Positions 1 through 7,375 of a stretch of 30,896 nucleotides of DNA are shown here, piece after piece. The position numbers and the translations under genes were made by a program. The notes under the pieces are model-generated. The model was not told where the DNA came from. It saw nothing but the letters and a program-made list of their open reading frames with translations, and made no database searches. The DNA is from a virus. Position 1 is the stretch's first letter, and the number at the start of each line of letters is the position of its first letter. The stretch covers positions 1-30,896 of IMG/VR virus record IMGVR_UViG_3300034068_000853; one strand, given 5' to 3'.

Positions 1-1
1 C

Positions 2-439
2 GATACGGCCAGCCGGTTCACGGCCTACCAAACAGCCCGCACCGCTGGCATTTTGTCATTGAATGAGATTCGACAAAAAGAAGACCTTGCACCTTTGGCT
101 GAATTTGGTGATGAACATTTGTTGCCCTTGAACAGCGCATTGAATGGGGCTGACCTTTCCAAATTCAATTCATCAATGGAAGACACCGAAACCTTGAAGG
201 CCAAGACCGATGCTTTGGGCACGCTGGTGAGGTCGGGTTATGATCCGGCGGAAGCGTTGCGCATTGTTGGTCTTGATCCGATTCCATACCTTGATGTTCA
301 ACCGGTCACGGTTCGGCCTGTTTCTTTGTTGGATGCGCAGGTGTCGGCAACGGAAGCGCAAGCCGATTCGAACGAATCAAAGGGTGATTCTGTCGGGACA
401 CAATCTGATGCGACCACGGAAGGCACACCACAACAATGA
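2..439 (+). CDS. portal protein, C-terminal part (5' truncated by window edge)
   Basis: This is the C-terminal 145 residues of an HK97-type portal protein, the dodecameric ring through which DNA is packaged and to which the tail attaches. The frame is open from base 2 with no start. It begins DTASRFTAYQTARTAG and continues with LSLNEIRQKEDLAPL, which matches the end of the portal clip/stem region in siphophage portals. After about residue 60 the sequence becomes a polar, acidic, Ser/Thr/Gln-rich tail with no recognisable fold, ending at TGA 437-439. The stop overlaps the ATG of the prohead protease by four bases. The N-terminal part is at 30006-30896, at the other end of the window. Confidence 0.88.
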   Translation, partial: DTASRFTAYQTARTAGILSLNEIRQKEDLAPLAEFGDEHLLPLNSALNGADLSKFNSSMEDTETLKAKTDALGTLVRSGYDPAEALRIVGLDPIPYLDVQPVTVRPVSLLDAQVSATEAQADSNESKGDSVGTQSDATTEGTPQQ

Positions 440-1290
440 CCACAACAATGAAGCGTTCACAATTGCGCGAAACCCGATCATTGAATGTCCACGATTTGCA
501 GATGCGATCCAACGATGATGGATCACTGACCTTCAGCGGTTATGCTTCAATGACCGGTGTGCCCTATGCGGTCAATGATCTTCTTGGCGAATACCAAGAA
601 ACAATTGCGCGTGGCGCGTTCACCAAGGCTTTGCAAGAAAATGATGATGTGCGTTTGCTGGTCAATCACGATGGAATCCCTTTGGCCCGCACTAAGTCCG
701 GCACATTGGTTTTGTCTGAAGATGAAAACGGTTTGCGGTGTGAAGCGCAACTTGACCAATCTTCACCTTTGGTTCAAACTATCCGAAGCGCGATGCGGCG
801 TGGTGACCTTGATCAAATGTCATTTGCTTTTGCCGTGGTCAGGCAAGAATGGTCACAGGATTACACACAGCGCACAATCAATGAATGCAGGCTGTTTGAT
901 GTTTCCGTGGTGACCTACCCTGCCAGCCCAAGCACGACCGCTGATTTGCGGTCGGCTGTGGTTCGATCTGTTGCGGCCAATGTTTCCACCGGTCGGGTGG
1001 ATGAAATCCTGTTTGAATTGCGGAACAATCGCGATTTGTCACCGGCCAATCTTGCGTTGCTTGAACAATTACTTTCAAGCATCAAAGATGCGGCTGAAAC
1101 AATTCACAGCGTGGGTGATGGTCTTGATGAAGCATCTGGCGCGGTTGCCGAAATGATCGGCACACCAACCGAAGATGCGCCGGCCGAAGATGCACCAATG
1201 GATGAAGTGCCCATGGAAGATGCACCAATGGAAGAAATTTCGCGCGGCATTGATCTTTCATTGGCCCGCGCCAAGGCTAGGCGTATCTGA
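436..1290 (+). CDS. prohead maturation protease (HK97 gp4-like)
   Basis: A 284-residue serine protease of the HK97 prohead (U35) family, which cleaves the capsid scaffold domain inside the procapsid. The core (about residues 15-170) shows the SGYASMTG strand, His78 in LLVNHDG and Ser129 in QMSFAF. Glu150 in INECRLFDVSVVTYPA is a plausible third catalytic residue. Residues 175-235 are probably helical. An acidic repeat (three copies of DAPM/DAPA-type units) follows near residues 245-265. The last residues, DLSLARAKARRI, closely resemble the end of the next gene. The start overlaps the portal stop (ATGA) and the stop overlaps the next ATG (TGATG), so translation is probably coupled. Confidence 0.92.
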   Translation: MTTTMKRSQLRETRSLNVHDLQMRSNDDGSLTFSGYASMTGVPYAVNDLLGEYQETIARGAFTKALQENDDVRLLVNHDGIPLARTKSGTLVLSEDENGLRCEAQLDQSSPLVQTIRSAMRRGDLDQMSFAFAVVRQEWSQDYTQRTINECRLFDVSVVTYPASPSTTADLRSAVVRSVAANVSTGRVDEILFELRNNRDLSPANLALLEQLLSSIKDAAETIHSVGDGLDEASGAVAEMIGTPTEDAPAEDAPMDEVPMEDAPMEEISRGIDLSLARAKARRI

Positions 1291-1697
1291 TGCCGGTTGC
1301 CACAATCTGCGACATTGACGACACCCTACTTTCCAAAGGTTCACCGGTTCAGTCTGTCATTGATTATGTGAACAACCTTGATGGTGTGGTGTTTGTTGTC
1401 ACGGGCCGGAACGAATCAGAGCGTGCCGGCACGATTGCTGATTTGAAATCCGCTGGTGTGGTGTATGAAAAACTTTTCATGAACCCCGATTCGGCCACCA
1501 CAACATCAGAATTCAAAGGCAAGGTCGCTGAAGATTTGTTGAAAGATTATGATGTGACCTTGGCCATTGACAACAACGCCGACAACAGGGCCGCGTTTGA
1601 TGCGTTGGGAATTCCCACCCTTGATCCTGCCGACATTGCTTCTTCTTCGCGGTGTTTGCATTTGTCCCTTGCGCGTGCAATTGCCCGCAGGGTTTGA
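1290..1697 (+). CDS. HAD-superfamily phosphatase, like the phosphatase half of polynucleotide kinase
   Basis: A 135-residue HAD phosphohydrolase. Motif I is DIDDTLL (nucleophile Asp8, acid/base Asp10), motif II is VVTGR (Thr38), a Lys at 76 or 78 could serve motif III, and motif IV is AIDNNADNR (Asp94, Asp98). The order and the LFMNPDS segment recall the 3'-phosphatase domain of T4 polynucleotide kinase, so removal of 3'-phosphates from nucleic acid ends is a reasonable guess; other small phosphate substrates are possible. It sits between the protease and the major capsid gene, an unusual place for an enzyme. Its final residues HLSLARAIARRV repeat the protease tail, which suggests joint targeting to the procapsid. 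Confidence 0.8.
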   Translation: MPVATICDIDDTLLSKGSPVQSVIDYVNNLDGVVFVVTGRNESERAGTIADLKSAGVVYEKLFMNPDSATTTSEFKGKVAEDLLKDYDVTLAIDNNADNRAAFDALGIPTLDPADIASSSRCLHLSLARAIARRV

Positions 1698-1706
1698 AAT
1701 AAGTTT

Positions 1707-1727
1707 CCGAACACAACCCGTGTTTGG
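1707..1727 (+). terminator. weak hairpin upstream of the capsid gene
   Basis: An 8-bp stem with one G-U pair (1707-1714 with 1720-1727, 5-base loop), followed by TTTGGTTGG. It lies in the 118-bp gap before the major capsid gene. It could be a weak terminator, an RNA processing site or an mRNA-stabilising 5' hairpin; the short T-run makes strong termination unlikely. Confidence 0.3.
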
Positions 1728-1815
1728 TTTGGTTGGCTGATTGCGCCGGAGAATCTTTTCAAGATTCCACCACCCGATTGCAACCGTTTTGTTCACTACC
1801 GAAAGGAAAGCCAAA

Positions 1816-3135
1816 ATGGCTTTGTCTGATCGCGTGGCCGAACAGCGCACCGAAATTCAATCCAAGATCGATGCGCTTATTGCCACCGCCGAAACCGAAT
1901 CCCGCACCGCTTTGACCGATGACGAAACCAGCACTTTCAATGCGCTGGTTTCTGAGCGTGACAGCCTTGATGCACAGCACACTTCTTTGATTGCTGAAGA
2001 AGCCCGCAAGGCCACGGTTGCTGATGCACCCGCCGCCCGCACCGCTTCGGTGCAGGTTGTGTCTGAGCCTTCGACCTACCGCAAGGGCGACCCTTCTTCG
2101 CCTTCGTACTTCCGCGACCTGACCGCCGCTTCGTTGAACCGTGGCGATTCACAGGGTGCTGTGGAGCGTTTGCGCCGTTCCGACATGGAACAGCGTGCCA
2201 TTTCCACCACCGATGGTGGCATTGGTGAATTCGTGCCACCAGCATGGATGACCGCTGACTATGTTGCCCTTGCCCGCGCTGGCCGTGTGACCGCTGACCT
2301 GTTCAGCAAGCAAGCACTACCAACCGGCACTGACAGCATCAACCTTCCGAAGATCACCACCGGTGCATCAACGGCCGAACAGTCTTCCCAAAACAGTGCT
2401 GTTTCCAACACTGACATGGTGACCACTTCGGTTGTCGGCAATGTTGCAACCATCGCTGGCCAGCAGGTCGTTTCGGTTCAATTGGTGGAGCAATCACCGG
2501 TGAACCTTGACCAGATCATCTTGGCTGACCTTGCGGCTGACTACGCCACGCGCCTTGATGTTTTCTGCCTAAGCAACAACGCAACCGGCAAGAAGGGCAT
2601 CTTGAATGTTTCTTCAACTTCGGCCAGCACTTACACTGACGCATCCCCCACGGTTGCGGAATTGTACCCAAAGATCGCGGATGTAATTCAGCAGATCGCA
2701 TCCAACCGGTTTTTGCCGGCTGATGCAATCGTGATGCACCCTCGCCGATGGGGTTTCTTCTTGGCCGCGCTTGATGGTCAGAATCGCCCATTGGTTGTGC
2801 CGGCGGCTAACTCACCTTACAACGCCGGTGGCGTTGCAGACAGCGTTGCTGGCCAAGGTTCGGTTGGCACGCTTCTTGGTCTGCCTGTGTACCTTGATGC
2901 CAACATTCCCACAAACAGTGGTGCTGGCACGAACCAAGACACCATCATTGCTGGTCGTTTCAGTGATCTGGTTTTGTTCGAAGGTTCACAGCGTGCAGAG
3001 GCATTCCGCGAAACGAAGGCTGACCAACTTTCCGTGTTGTTCCGTCTTTACAATTACGCGGCAATTGTCACTGAGCGTTTCCCCAAGTCCATTGGACTTG
3101 TCACCGGAACAGGTCTGGCCACCCCGACCTTCTAA
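1816..3135 (+). CDS. major capsid protein (HK97 fold) with N-terminal scaffold domain
   Basis: A 439-residue HK97-type major capsid protein. Residues 1 to about 75 form a charged, coiled-coil delta/scaffold domain; a linker to about residue 105 should contain the protease cleavage site. The mature part shows the usual pattern: QRAISTTDGGIGEFVPPAW, strands around LPKITTG, HPRRWGFFLAALD and the C-terminal FRLYNYAAIVTERFP. The ATG at 1816 is chosen because GAAAGGAAAG lies just upstream and because the protein then starts with the scaffold helix. The frame is open further upstream (from 1741), but that sequence has no family resemblance. It is the likely substrate of the protease at 436-1290. Confidence 0.95.
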   Translation: MALSDRVAEQRTEIQSKIDALIATAETESRTALTDDETSTFNALVSERDSLDAQHTSLIAEEARKATVADAPAARTASVQVVSEPSTYRKGDPSSPSYFRDLTAASLNRGDSQGAVERLRRSDMEQRAISTTDGGIGEFVPPAWMTADYVALARAGRVTADLFSKQALPTGTDSINLPKITTGASTAEQSSQNSAVSNTDMVTTSVVGNVATIAGQQVVSVQLVEQSPVNLDQIILADLAADYATRLDVFCLSNNATGKKGILNVSSTSASTYTDASPTVAELYPKIADVIQQIASNRFLPADAIVMHPRRWGFFLAALDGQNRPLVVPAANSPYNAGGVADSVAGQGSVGTLLGLPVYLDANIPTNSGAGTNQDTIIAGRFSDLVLFEGSQRAEAFRETKADQLSVLFRLYNYAAIVTERFPKSIGLVTGTGLATPTF

Positions 3136-3163
3136 TTTCGGTTCAACCCTTGGCGGGTTCTCT

Positions 3164-3192
3164 CACATCCAAACCCAAAAGGTTTGGGTGTG
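3164..3192 (+). terminator. 12-bp hairpin after the capsid gene
   Basis: A near-perfect 12-bp stem (3164-3175 with 3181-3192, one G-U pair) with a CAAAA loop. A smaller AACCC/GGGTT hairpin lies just upstream. No T-run follows, so it may act as a partial terminator or as a 3' stabiliser that raises capsid mRNA over downstream messages. Confidence 0.55.
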
Positions 3193-3237
3193 GGGGAATT
3201 TGCCAAAACATTTCACAACACTTTGATTGGATTGATG

Positions 3238-3420
3238 ATGGACAACGAAACCGCGATCAATGCTTACCAACGCGAATTGCATTCCGCAATCGTTCACAAA
3301 CTACCGCGCGAAAAGGTCGAAGCGATCCGCGCCGAATTGGCCGCGCTTGGTGTGAAGCCTGATGTTGAAACCGCTGGTGCGGGTTCAGCCGCTAAGCGCA
3401 CCCGCAAAACAGCATCCTGA
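3238..3420 (+). CDS. small hypothetical head-region protein
   Basis: A 60-residue protein, not recognised. It has a predicted helical body (AINAYQRELHSAIVHKLPREKVEAIRAEL) and a basic tail, AAKRTRKTAS. Two ATGs lie in tandem (3235 and 3238) with GGA about seven bases upstream; either could be used. Small proteins of this size commonly follow the capsid gene in actinophages, where decoration or connector-associated roles have been suggested, but nothing here proves a role. The preceding hairpin separates it from the capsid transcript. Confidence 0.6.
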   Translation: MDNETAINAYQRELHSAIVHKLPREKVEAIRAELAALGVKPDVETAGAGSAAKRTRKTAS

Positions 3421-3457
3421 TTTTTTCTTCAATACTTTGTGAAAGGTGGTGTGACCA

Positions 3458-5365
3458 ATGGCCAGCGCGTACCCATCGGGCTTTGATTCGTTAGCGAAAC
3501 CCACTGAAACCACGCTTGAAGACGACGCGGGTTTTGAACATGACATTGTTCACACCAATGAAGCCAACGCAATTGAAGCGGTGCAAACCACCCTTGGCTT
3601 GAACCCGCAAGGCGCGTTTGCCACGGTTGATGCACGCATTGATGACCTTGAAGTGTTGGGCAAACCTGTTTTGTCAAAGGTGCGAAACAGCACAGGTGCA
3701 ACCTTGACCAAGGGAACAGCGGTCTATTTGTCGGGTGCTACCGGCAACCATGTGAATGTGACCAAGGCTTTGGCCACATCTGATGCGACTTCGGCCCGCA
3801 CCCATGGTTTCATCTATTCCGACATTGCCAACAATGCTGATGGCTACGTCATCGTCGAAGGGTATTTGGAAGGCTTAGACACCAGCGCGGCGGCAAGCGA
3901 TGGGCAAATTGTGTATCTGTCTGGTTCTGTTGCTGGTGGGTGGACTGTCACCAAGCCTGTTGCACCAATTCACATGGTCTATTTGGGCGTAATTGCCCGC
4001 AAAAATCCTAGTGTTGGCGCAATCTATGTGAAGGTTCAAAACGGTTTCGAATTGGACGAAATCCACGATGTGTTGATTGTGTCTGAGGCCAATGGCGATT
4101 TGTTGAAATACGATTCGGCATCAGGGCTGTGGAAGAATGCGGCCCAATCAACTTTGACTGTCACGCAATCGCAGGTCACTAACCTGACCACCGATTTGGC
4201 CGGCAAGGTGGGAACGGCCCGCACGATCAGCACAACCGCACCTTTGGCTGGCGGTGGCGACCTTTCCGCTGATCGAACCTTGACCATTGCTGATGCAACC
4301 ACATCGGTGAAGGGTGCGGTTCAACTTACCGATTCAACTTCTTCAACATCGACCACCACGGCTGCGACACCCAACGCGGTGAAGTCGGCTTACGATTTGG
4401 CCAATGGTGCTGTGCCCAAATCCACTGTGACCACAACCGGTGATCTGATTGTGGCCAATGGCGCGTCATCTGTGACGCGGTTAGCGGCTGGCACTAGCGG
4501 GCAGGTCTTGACCGCGAACGGTGCGGGCGTTGCGCCGACTTACCAAGCGGCGGCCGGTGATGGCAAATTATTTGTGCAAACCGGTTCGGCAACACCAAGC
4601 AACGCCAATGGCAACAACAATGATTTCATGGTTTTGGTTTATGATGCTTCAGCCACAACCCGCGCCCGCCTGATCGGCCCAAAGACCGCTGGTGCGTGGC
4701 CTACCGGTGGACAAATTGACAGCGATGGAAACCAAATCATGTTGCCAATTCGTTCAAAAACGATGCGATCCGGCGATTTGATTTCCGGTTGGGAAGTCAG
4801 GTACGCAGATTTTACCGCAACAGGTTCAGCCCCTAGTGATTTTCAAAAAGATGGCACATTTGGTGGGGCATGGTATTCATCAACTAGCGGAACATCGGCG
4901 GCTTGGTGTCGCAACCGCACGCCGTCATCCGCGCCCCTAGCCTTTTTGTCTGTTCAATTTCAGATCACAACATTGCCCGAAGCAGGCCGGTTTTTGTATG
5001 TTGGGAACATTGCCTATTCTGGCGGTGTGTATGGTTATTGCGCAAAAATTTCAAGCACAGGCGCGGTTTTGTTGCAAAGCGAAGATGCGTTTTCCGGAAG
5101 CATAACTTTGGATAGTGGCATGACAGTGGCCGCTAATGATTTCATTTTGTTTGAACGGTTTGGCCATCGTTTGACCATTCAAAAAACATCTGGCACAGCG
5201 CGGGAATGGTTGGGCCAAGACAATGCCACGGTTGCAAACCGCCCGCTTATTGGCAGGGCGGAAGCAACACCATCAACTTATGGCGCAATTTTTTCGGTTC
5301 AATCCTTTGGTTTGTGCACAGATAGCGCAAGTGTTCGCATCAACAATCCGGTCTTTCAAGGGTGA
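3458..5365 (+). CDS. large fibre/decoration protein in the head module
   Basis: A 635-residue fibre-like protein. Residues 1-70 form an N-terminal attachment region. Residues 70-190 are rich in short beta motifs (TKGTAVYLSGATGNHVNV). Residues 230-370 contain segments typical of phage fibre shafts, such as APLAGGGDLSADRTLTI, ATTSVKGAVQL and TSGQVLTANGAG. The remaining 260 residues look like a beta-sandwich, lectin-like or receptor-binding head. GAAAGGTGG precedes the ATG. It lies between capsid and head-tail connector genes rather than near the tail tip, so a head fibre or capsid decoration role fits position; a tail-fibre role is the alternative. Confidence 0.75.
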   Translation: MASAYPSGFDSLAKPTETTLEDDAGFEHDIVHTNEANAIEAVQTTLGLNPQGAFATVDARIDDLEVLGKPVLSKVRNSTGATLTKGTAVYLSGATGNHVNVTKALATSDATSARTHGFIYSDIANNADGYVIVEGYLEGLDTSAAASDGQIVYLSGSVAGGWTVTKPVAPIHMVYLGVIARKNPSVGAIYVKVQNGFELDEIHDVLIVSEANGDLLKYDSASGLWKNAAQSTLTVTQSQVTNLTTDLAGKVGTARTISTTAPLAGGGDLSADRTLTIADATTSVKGAVQLTDSTSSTSTTTAATPNAVKSAYDLANGAVPKSTVTTTGDLIVANGASSVTRLAAGTSGQVLTANGAGVAPTYQAAAGDGKLFVQTGSATPSNANGNNNDFMVLVYDASATTRARLIGPKTAGAWPTGGQIDSDGNQIMLPIRSKTMRSGDLISGWEVRYADFTATGSAPSDFQKDGTFGGAWYSSTSGTSAAWCRNRTPSSAPLAFLSVQFQITTLPEAGRFLYVGNIAYSGGVYGYCAKISSTGAVLLQSEDAFSGSITLDSGMTVAANDFILFERFGHRLTIQKTSGTAREWLGQDNATVANRPLIGRAEATPSTYGAIFSVQSFGLCTDSASVRINNPVFQG

Positions 5366-5646
5366 TGGTTATGACACAGACACCGCCAGAATTGCCTGAA
5401 GGGGTTGAAGCCCCAACGGTTGAACAATTGGCCGCCTACGCAATCGCGCGTGATGAACAAAACGACTACATTGCGGCCAAGGATCAGGCCGAAGCCGACC
5501 GGCAAACCGCCCTTGCGCAACCGCTTTCGCCGTTGCCGGTTGAAGGTGCAACGGTTGCCGAAGTGAAAGCCAGCGCAGACACCGCTATTGCTGACCTTGC
5601 CACACAAATGCAAACAAAGATTGATGCAATCCTTGGCGGTGTGTGA
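5365..5646 (+). CDS. small helical protein after the fibre gene
   Basis: A 93-residue, Ala/Glu/Gln-rich protein, probably mostly helical: a proline-rich start (TPPELPEGVEAPT), a charged helix (residues about 20-55), then a second helix ending in MQTKIDAILGGV. No family is recognised. The ATG at 5365 overlaps the fibre stop (TGATG); a second in-frame ATG at 5371 and a GTG at 5362 are alternatives. Tight coupling to the fibre gene suggests a fibre-associated protein or assembly helper, which is inference from position only. Confidence 0.6.
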   Translation: MVMTQTPPELPEGVEAPTVEQLAAYAIARDEQNDYIAAKDQAEADRQTALAQPLSPLPVEGATVAEVKASADTAIADLATQMQTKIDAILGGV

Positions 5647-5846
5647 TGGCACAATTGTACCGGTCGGGGTTTGAATACCGGAACGGTGGCACATACCGTG
5701 GATCGGCTTTCACACCACCAACACCATCGAAGGTTGATGCTTTCAATGCTGGCCGGCAAACCGTTGGTGGTTATGTGCCAGCCAAAATTTCTGTGACCAG
5801 AGCAAATCCAAGTGAAGTGAGGGTGAACCGTTTTGACTACCTATGA
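5646..5846 (+). CDS. small hypothetical protein in the head-connector region
   Basis: A 66-residue protein, unrecognised. It starts MAQLYRSGFEYRNGG, is rich in Tyr, Gly, Arg and Pro, and has no membrane segment. The ATG overlaps the previous stop (TGATG) and its 3' end overlaps the next gene by 14 bases, so it sits in a tightly packed operon. A structural role at the head-tail joint or on the head fibre is possible but unproven. Confidence 0.55.
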   Translation: MAQLYRSGFEYRNGGTYRGSAFTPPTPSKVDAFNAGRQTVGGYVPAKISVTRANPSEVRVNRFDYL

Positions 5847-6705
5847 AATCGGGCAGGTTTTGACCTTTGCTGTGACGGTGAAGGATGCCACCGGCACTTT
5901 GGTCAATACCGGCACAACACCGGTTTGCACCATCACCTTGCCCGATGGCACAACATCGCTTGGCACAATCACCAATCCTTCAACCGGAAACTATGTTGCC
6001 ACCCTTACATCGACCCTTGCGGGCCGTCACCGCGCAAGGTGGACGGCAACAGGGGCAAATGCTGGTGGTTTTCCCTACACTGACACCGCCGATGTGTGGG
6101 CCACTGATCCACAATTAGTGATCAGCCTTGGTGATGCGCGGGCAGAATTGAACCTTGATGCCACTGAAACGGTCAATGATGATGAATTGCGGTTGTATGT
6201 TGCGGCCACAACACAGATCATGGTTGATTTGTGTTCACCTTTGAACATTGCTGTGTTGCCATCTAGTCGGGTTGAGGAGCATGAACCGGCTGGTTCGCAA
6301 TTAGTTTTGCGCCGTAAGTCACCAACCACCCCAACCAGCGCAATTGAATACATCGGGACAGCGGCCTACACCATCGCCTATTCTGCCACCCCAAATGCTG
6401 GTGGTGATTCGTTCACCTATGAACCACAAACCGGAATCTTGACCCGCCGCGTTGGTGGTGTGCCCTACCGCTGGCGGGGCACTGTGCAGGTGTCCTACAC
6501 ATGGGGAAGCACAGAGATCAATCCGCGCGTGGTGTTGGCGGCGCGTGCGCTAGTTGCGCACCTGTGGTCAATTGGAAACCGTGGGTGGCGACCAAGTTTT
6601 GGTGGCAATGAAGCGATCATGCAAACCCCCATGGGGTACGCAATCCCGCGCCGTGTGGTTGAAATGCTTGATCCGGCTGGTTCACCTTCCGTTCAGGTGG
6701 GGTGA
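5833..6705 (+). CDS. head-tail adaptor (HK97 gp6-like) with N-terminal Ig-like domain
   Basis: A 290-residue protein with two parts. Residues 1-92 look like an immunoglobulin-like beta-sandwich (GQVLTFAVTVKDATGTLV through YTDTADVWA). Residues 96-290 resemble gp6-type head-tail connectors: ISLGDARAELNL followed by a helical bundle, a beta insertion with EPQTGILTRR and RGTVQVSYTWG, and a C-terminal helix NPRVVLAARALVAHLW. Such proteins form a ring under the portal. The start is TTG at 5833, chosen because GAGGGTG lies just upstream and because the nearest in-frame ATG would remove half of the Ig-like domain. The gene overlaps both neighbours. Confidence 0.75.
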   Translation: MTTYEIGQVLTFAVTVKDATGTLVNTGTTPVCTITLPDGTTSLGTITNPSTGNYVATLTSTLAGRHRARWTATGANAGGFPYTDTADVWATDPQLVISLGDARAELNLDATETVNDDELRLYVAATTQIMVDLCSPLNIAVLPSSRVEEHEPAGSQLVLRRKSPTTPTSAIEYIGTAAYTIAYSATPNAGGDSFTYEPQTGILTRRVGGVPYRWRGTVQVSYTWGSTEINPRVVLAARALVAHLWSIGNRGWRPSFGGNEAIMQTPMGYAIPRRVVEMLDPAGSPSVQVG

Positions 6706-7157
6706 CCGTGGCCACATCAAAAGGCAAGGTTGTGAAAGCGAACCTGTTCACCCTTTGCCAAACCCTTTTTCCACCACCGGTTTTGGTGTCATACGGTTTG
6801 CCGGCAACGGATCAACCCAATGACATTGTGGCCATTTGTGAAGCCGGAACGGCCGACACAATGCGGGCCAACCAAGAAGCCAAAACCTATGGCCCACGCA
6901 CCCGCGAAGAAACCACCTTTGTTTCAATTCTCATTTCGTCTTGGCGTGGCACGATGGATCAACAGATTGTGTCCGAATTGGTTTTCGATGCAATGGCCAC
7001 CTTGGAAAATTCTTTGCGCACCGATCCAACAATTGCTGGTGCGGTGCGTGAAGCAAACATTGATTCTTGGGAATTGACCGAAACAGATTTCAACGATTTG
7101 CCAGCGGGTCGCTATGCCGAAATTTCGGTGATAGTTCGCGCCCGACACCGCATCTGA
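6702..7157 (+). CDS. tail terminator protein
   Basis: A 151-residue protein with the layout of siphophage tail terminators (lambda gpU/HK97 gp10 neighbourhood proteins), which cap the tail tube and join it to the head. Supporting features are RTREETTFVSILISSWRG, a helix with DAMATLENSLRTDPTIAGAV, and a closing strand AEISVIVRARHRI. It starts at GTG 6702, overlapping the previous TGA (GTGA); a second GTG at 6708 is possible. The same GTGACCGTGGC start context recurs at the tape-measure gene. Confidence 0.72.
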   Translation: MTVATSKGKVVKANLFTLCQTLFPPPVLVSYGLPATDQPNDIVAICEAGTADTMRANQEAKTYGPRTREETTFVSILISSWRGTMDQQIVSELVFDAMATLENSLRTDPTIAGAVREANIDSWELTETDFNDLPAGRYAEISVIVRARHRI

Positions 7158-7168
7158 AAGGAAAAAAC

Positions 7169-7375
7169 ATGGCAACAAACACCATCAAATTGGTGAACAC
7201 AAACCCGCTTGGCGCAATTGATCTTCCCATTCTTGGCCGCACAATTGAAGCCGGTGAAGAATTTGAAGTGGCCGCCGACCTTGGCAAAGCACTTCTTGAA
7301 CAAATTGGCAACTATGCCGAAGCAAAAACCACCAAGCCCGCGAAGGCTACTGACACACCGGAAGGCAAAGAATAA
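7169..7375 (+). CDS. small hypothetical protein before the tail tube gene
   Basis: A 68-residue protein, not assigned. It has a short beta-rich body (VNTNPLGAIDLPILGRTIEAGEEFEV), then a helix (LGKALLEQIGNYAEA) and a Lys/Thr-rich tail. Small proteins with an LGRTIEAGE-like segment occur beside tail tube genes in actinophages, but no function is known to me. The start at ATG 7169 follows GAAAGGAAAAAAC, a good ribosome-binding site. The stop overlaps the tail tube start (TAATG). Confidence 0.62.
   Translation: MATNTIKLVNTNPLGAIDLPILGRTIEAGEEFEVAADLGKALLEQIGNYAEAKTTKPAKATDTPEGKE

Noticed and set aside
1165-1240. Short tandem DNA repeat in the protease gene, considered as a regulatory or CRISPR-like repeat
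   Set aside because: It keeps the reading frame and encodes acidic DAPM-type units, so it is a coding repeat.
1741-1815. 25-residue upstream extension of the major capsid protein
   Set aside because: The ATG at 1816 has a strong ribosome-binding site and starts a typical scaffold helix; the extension would begin at a TTG without one.
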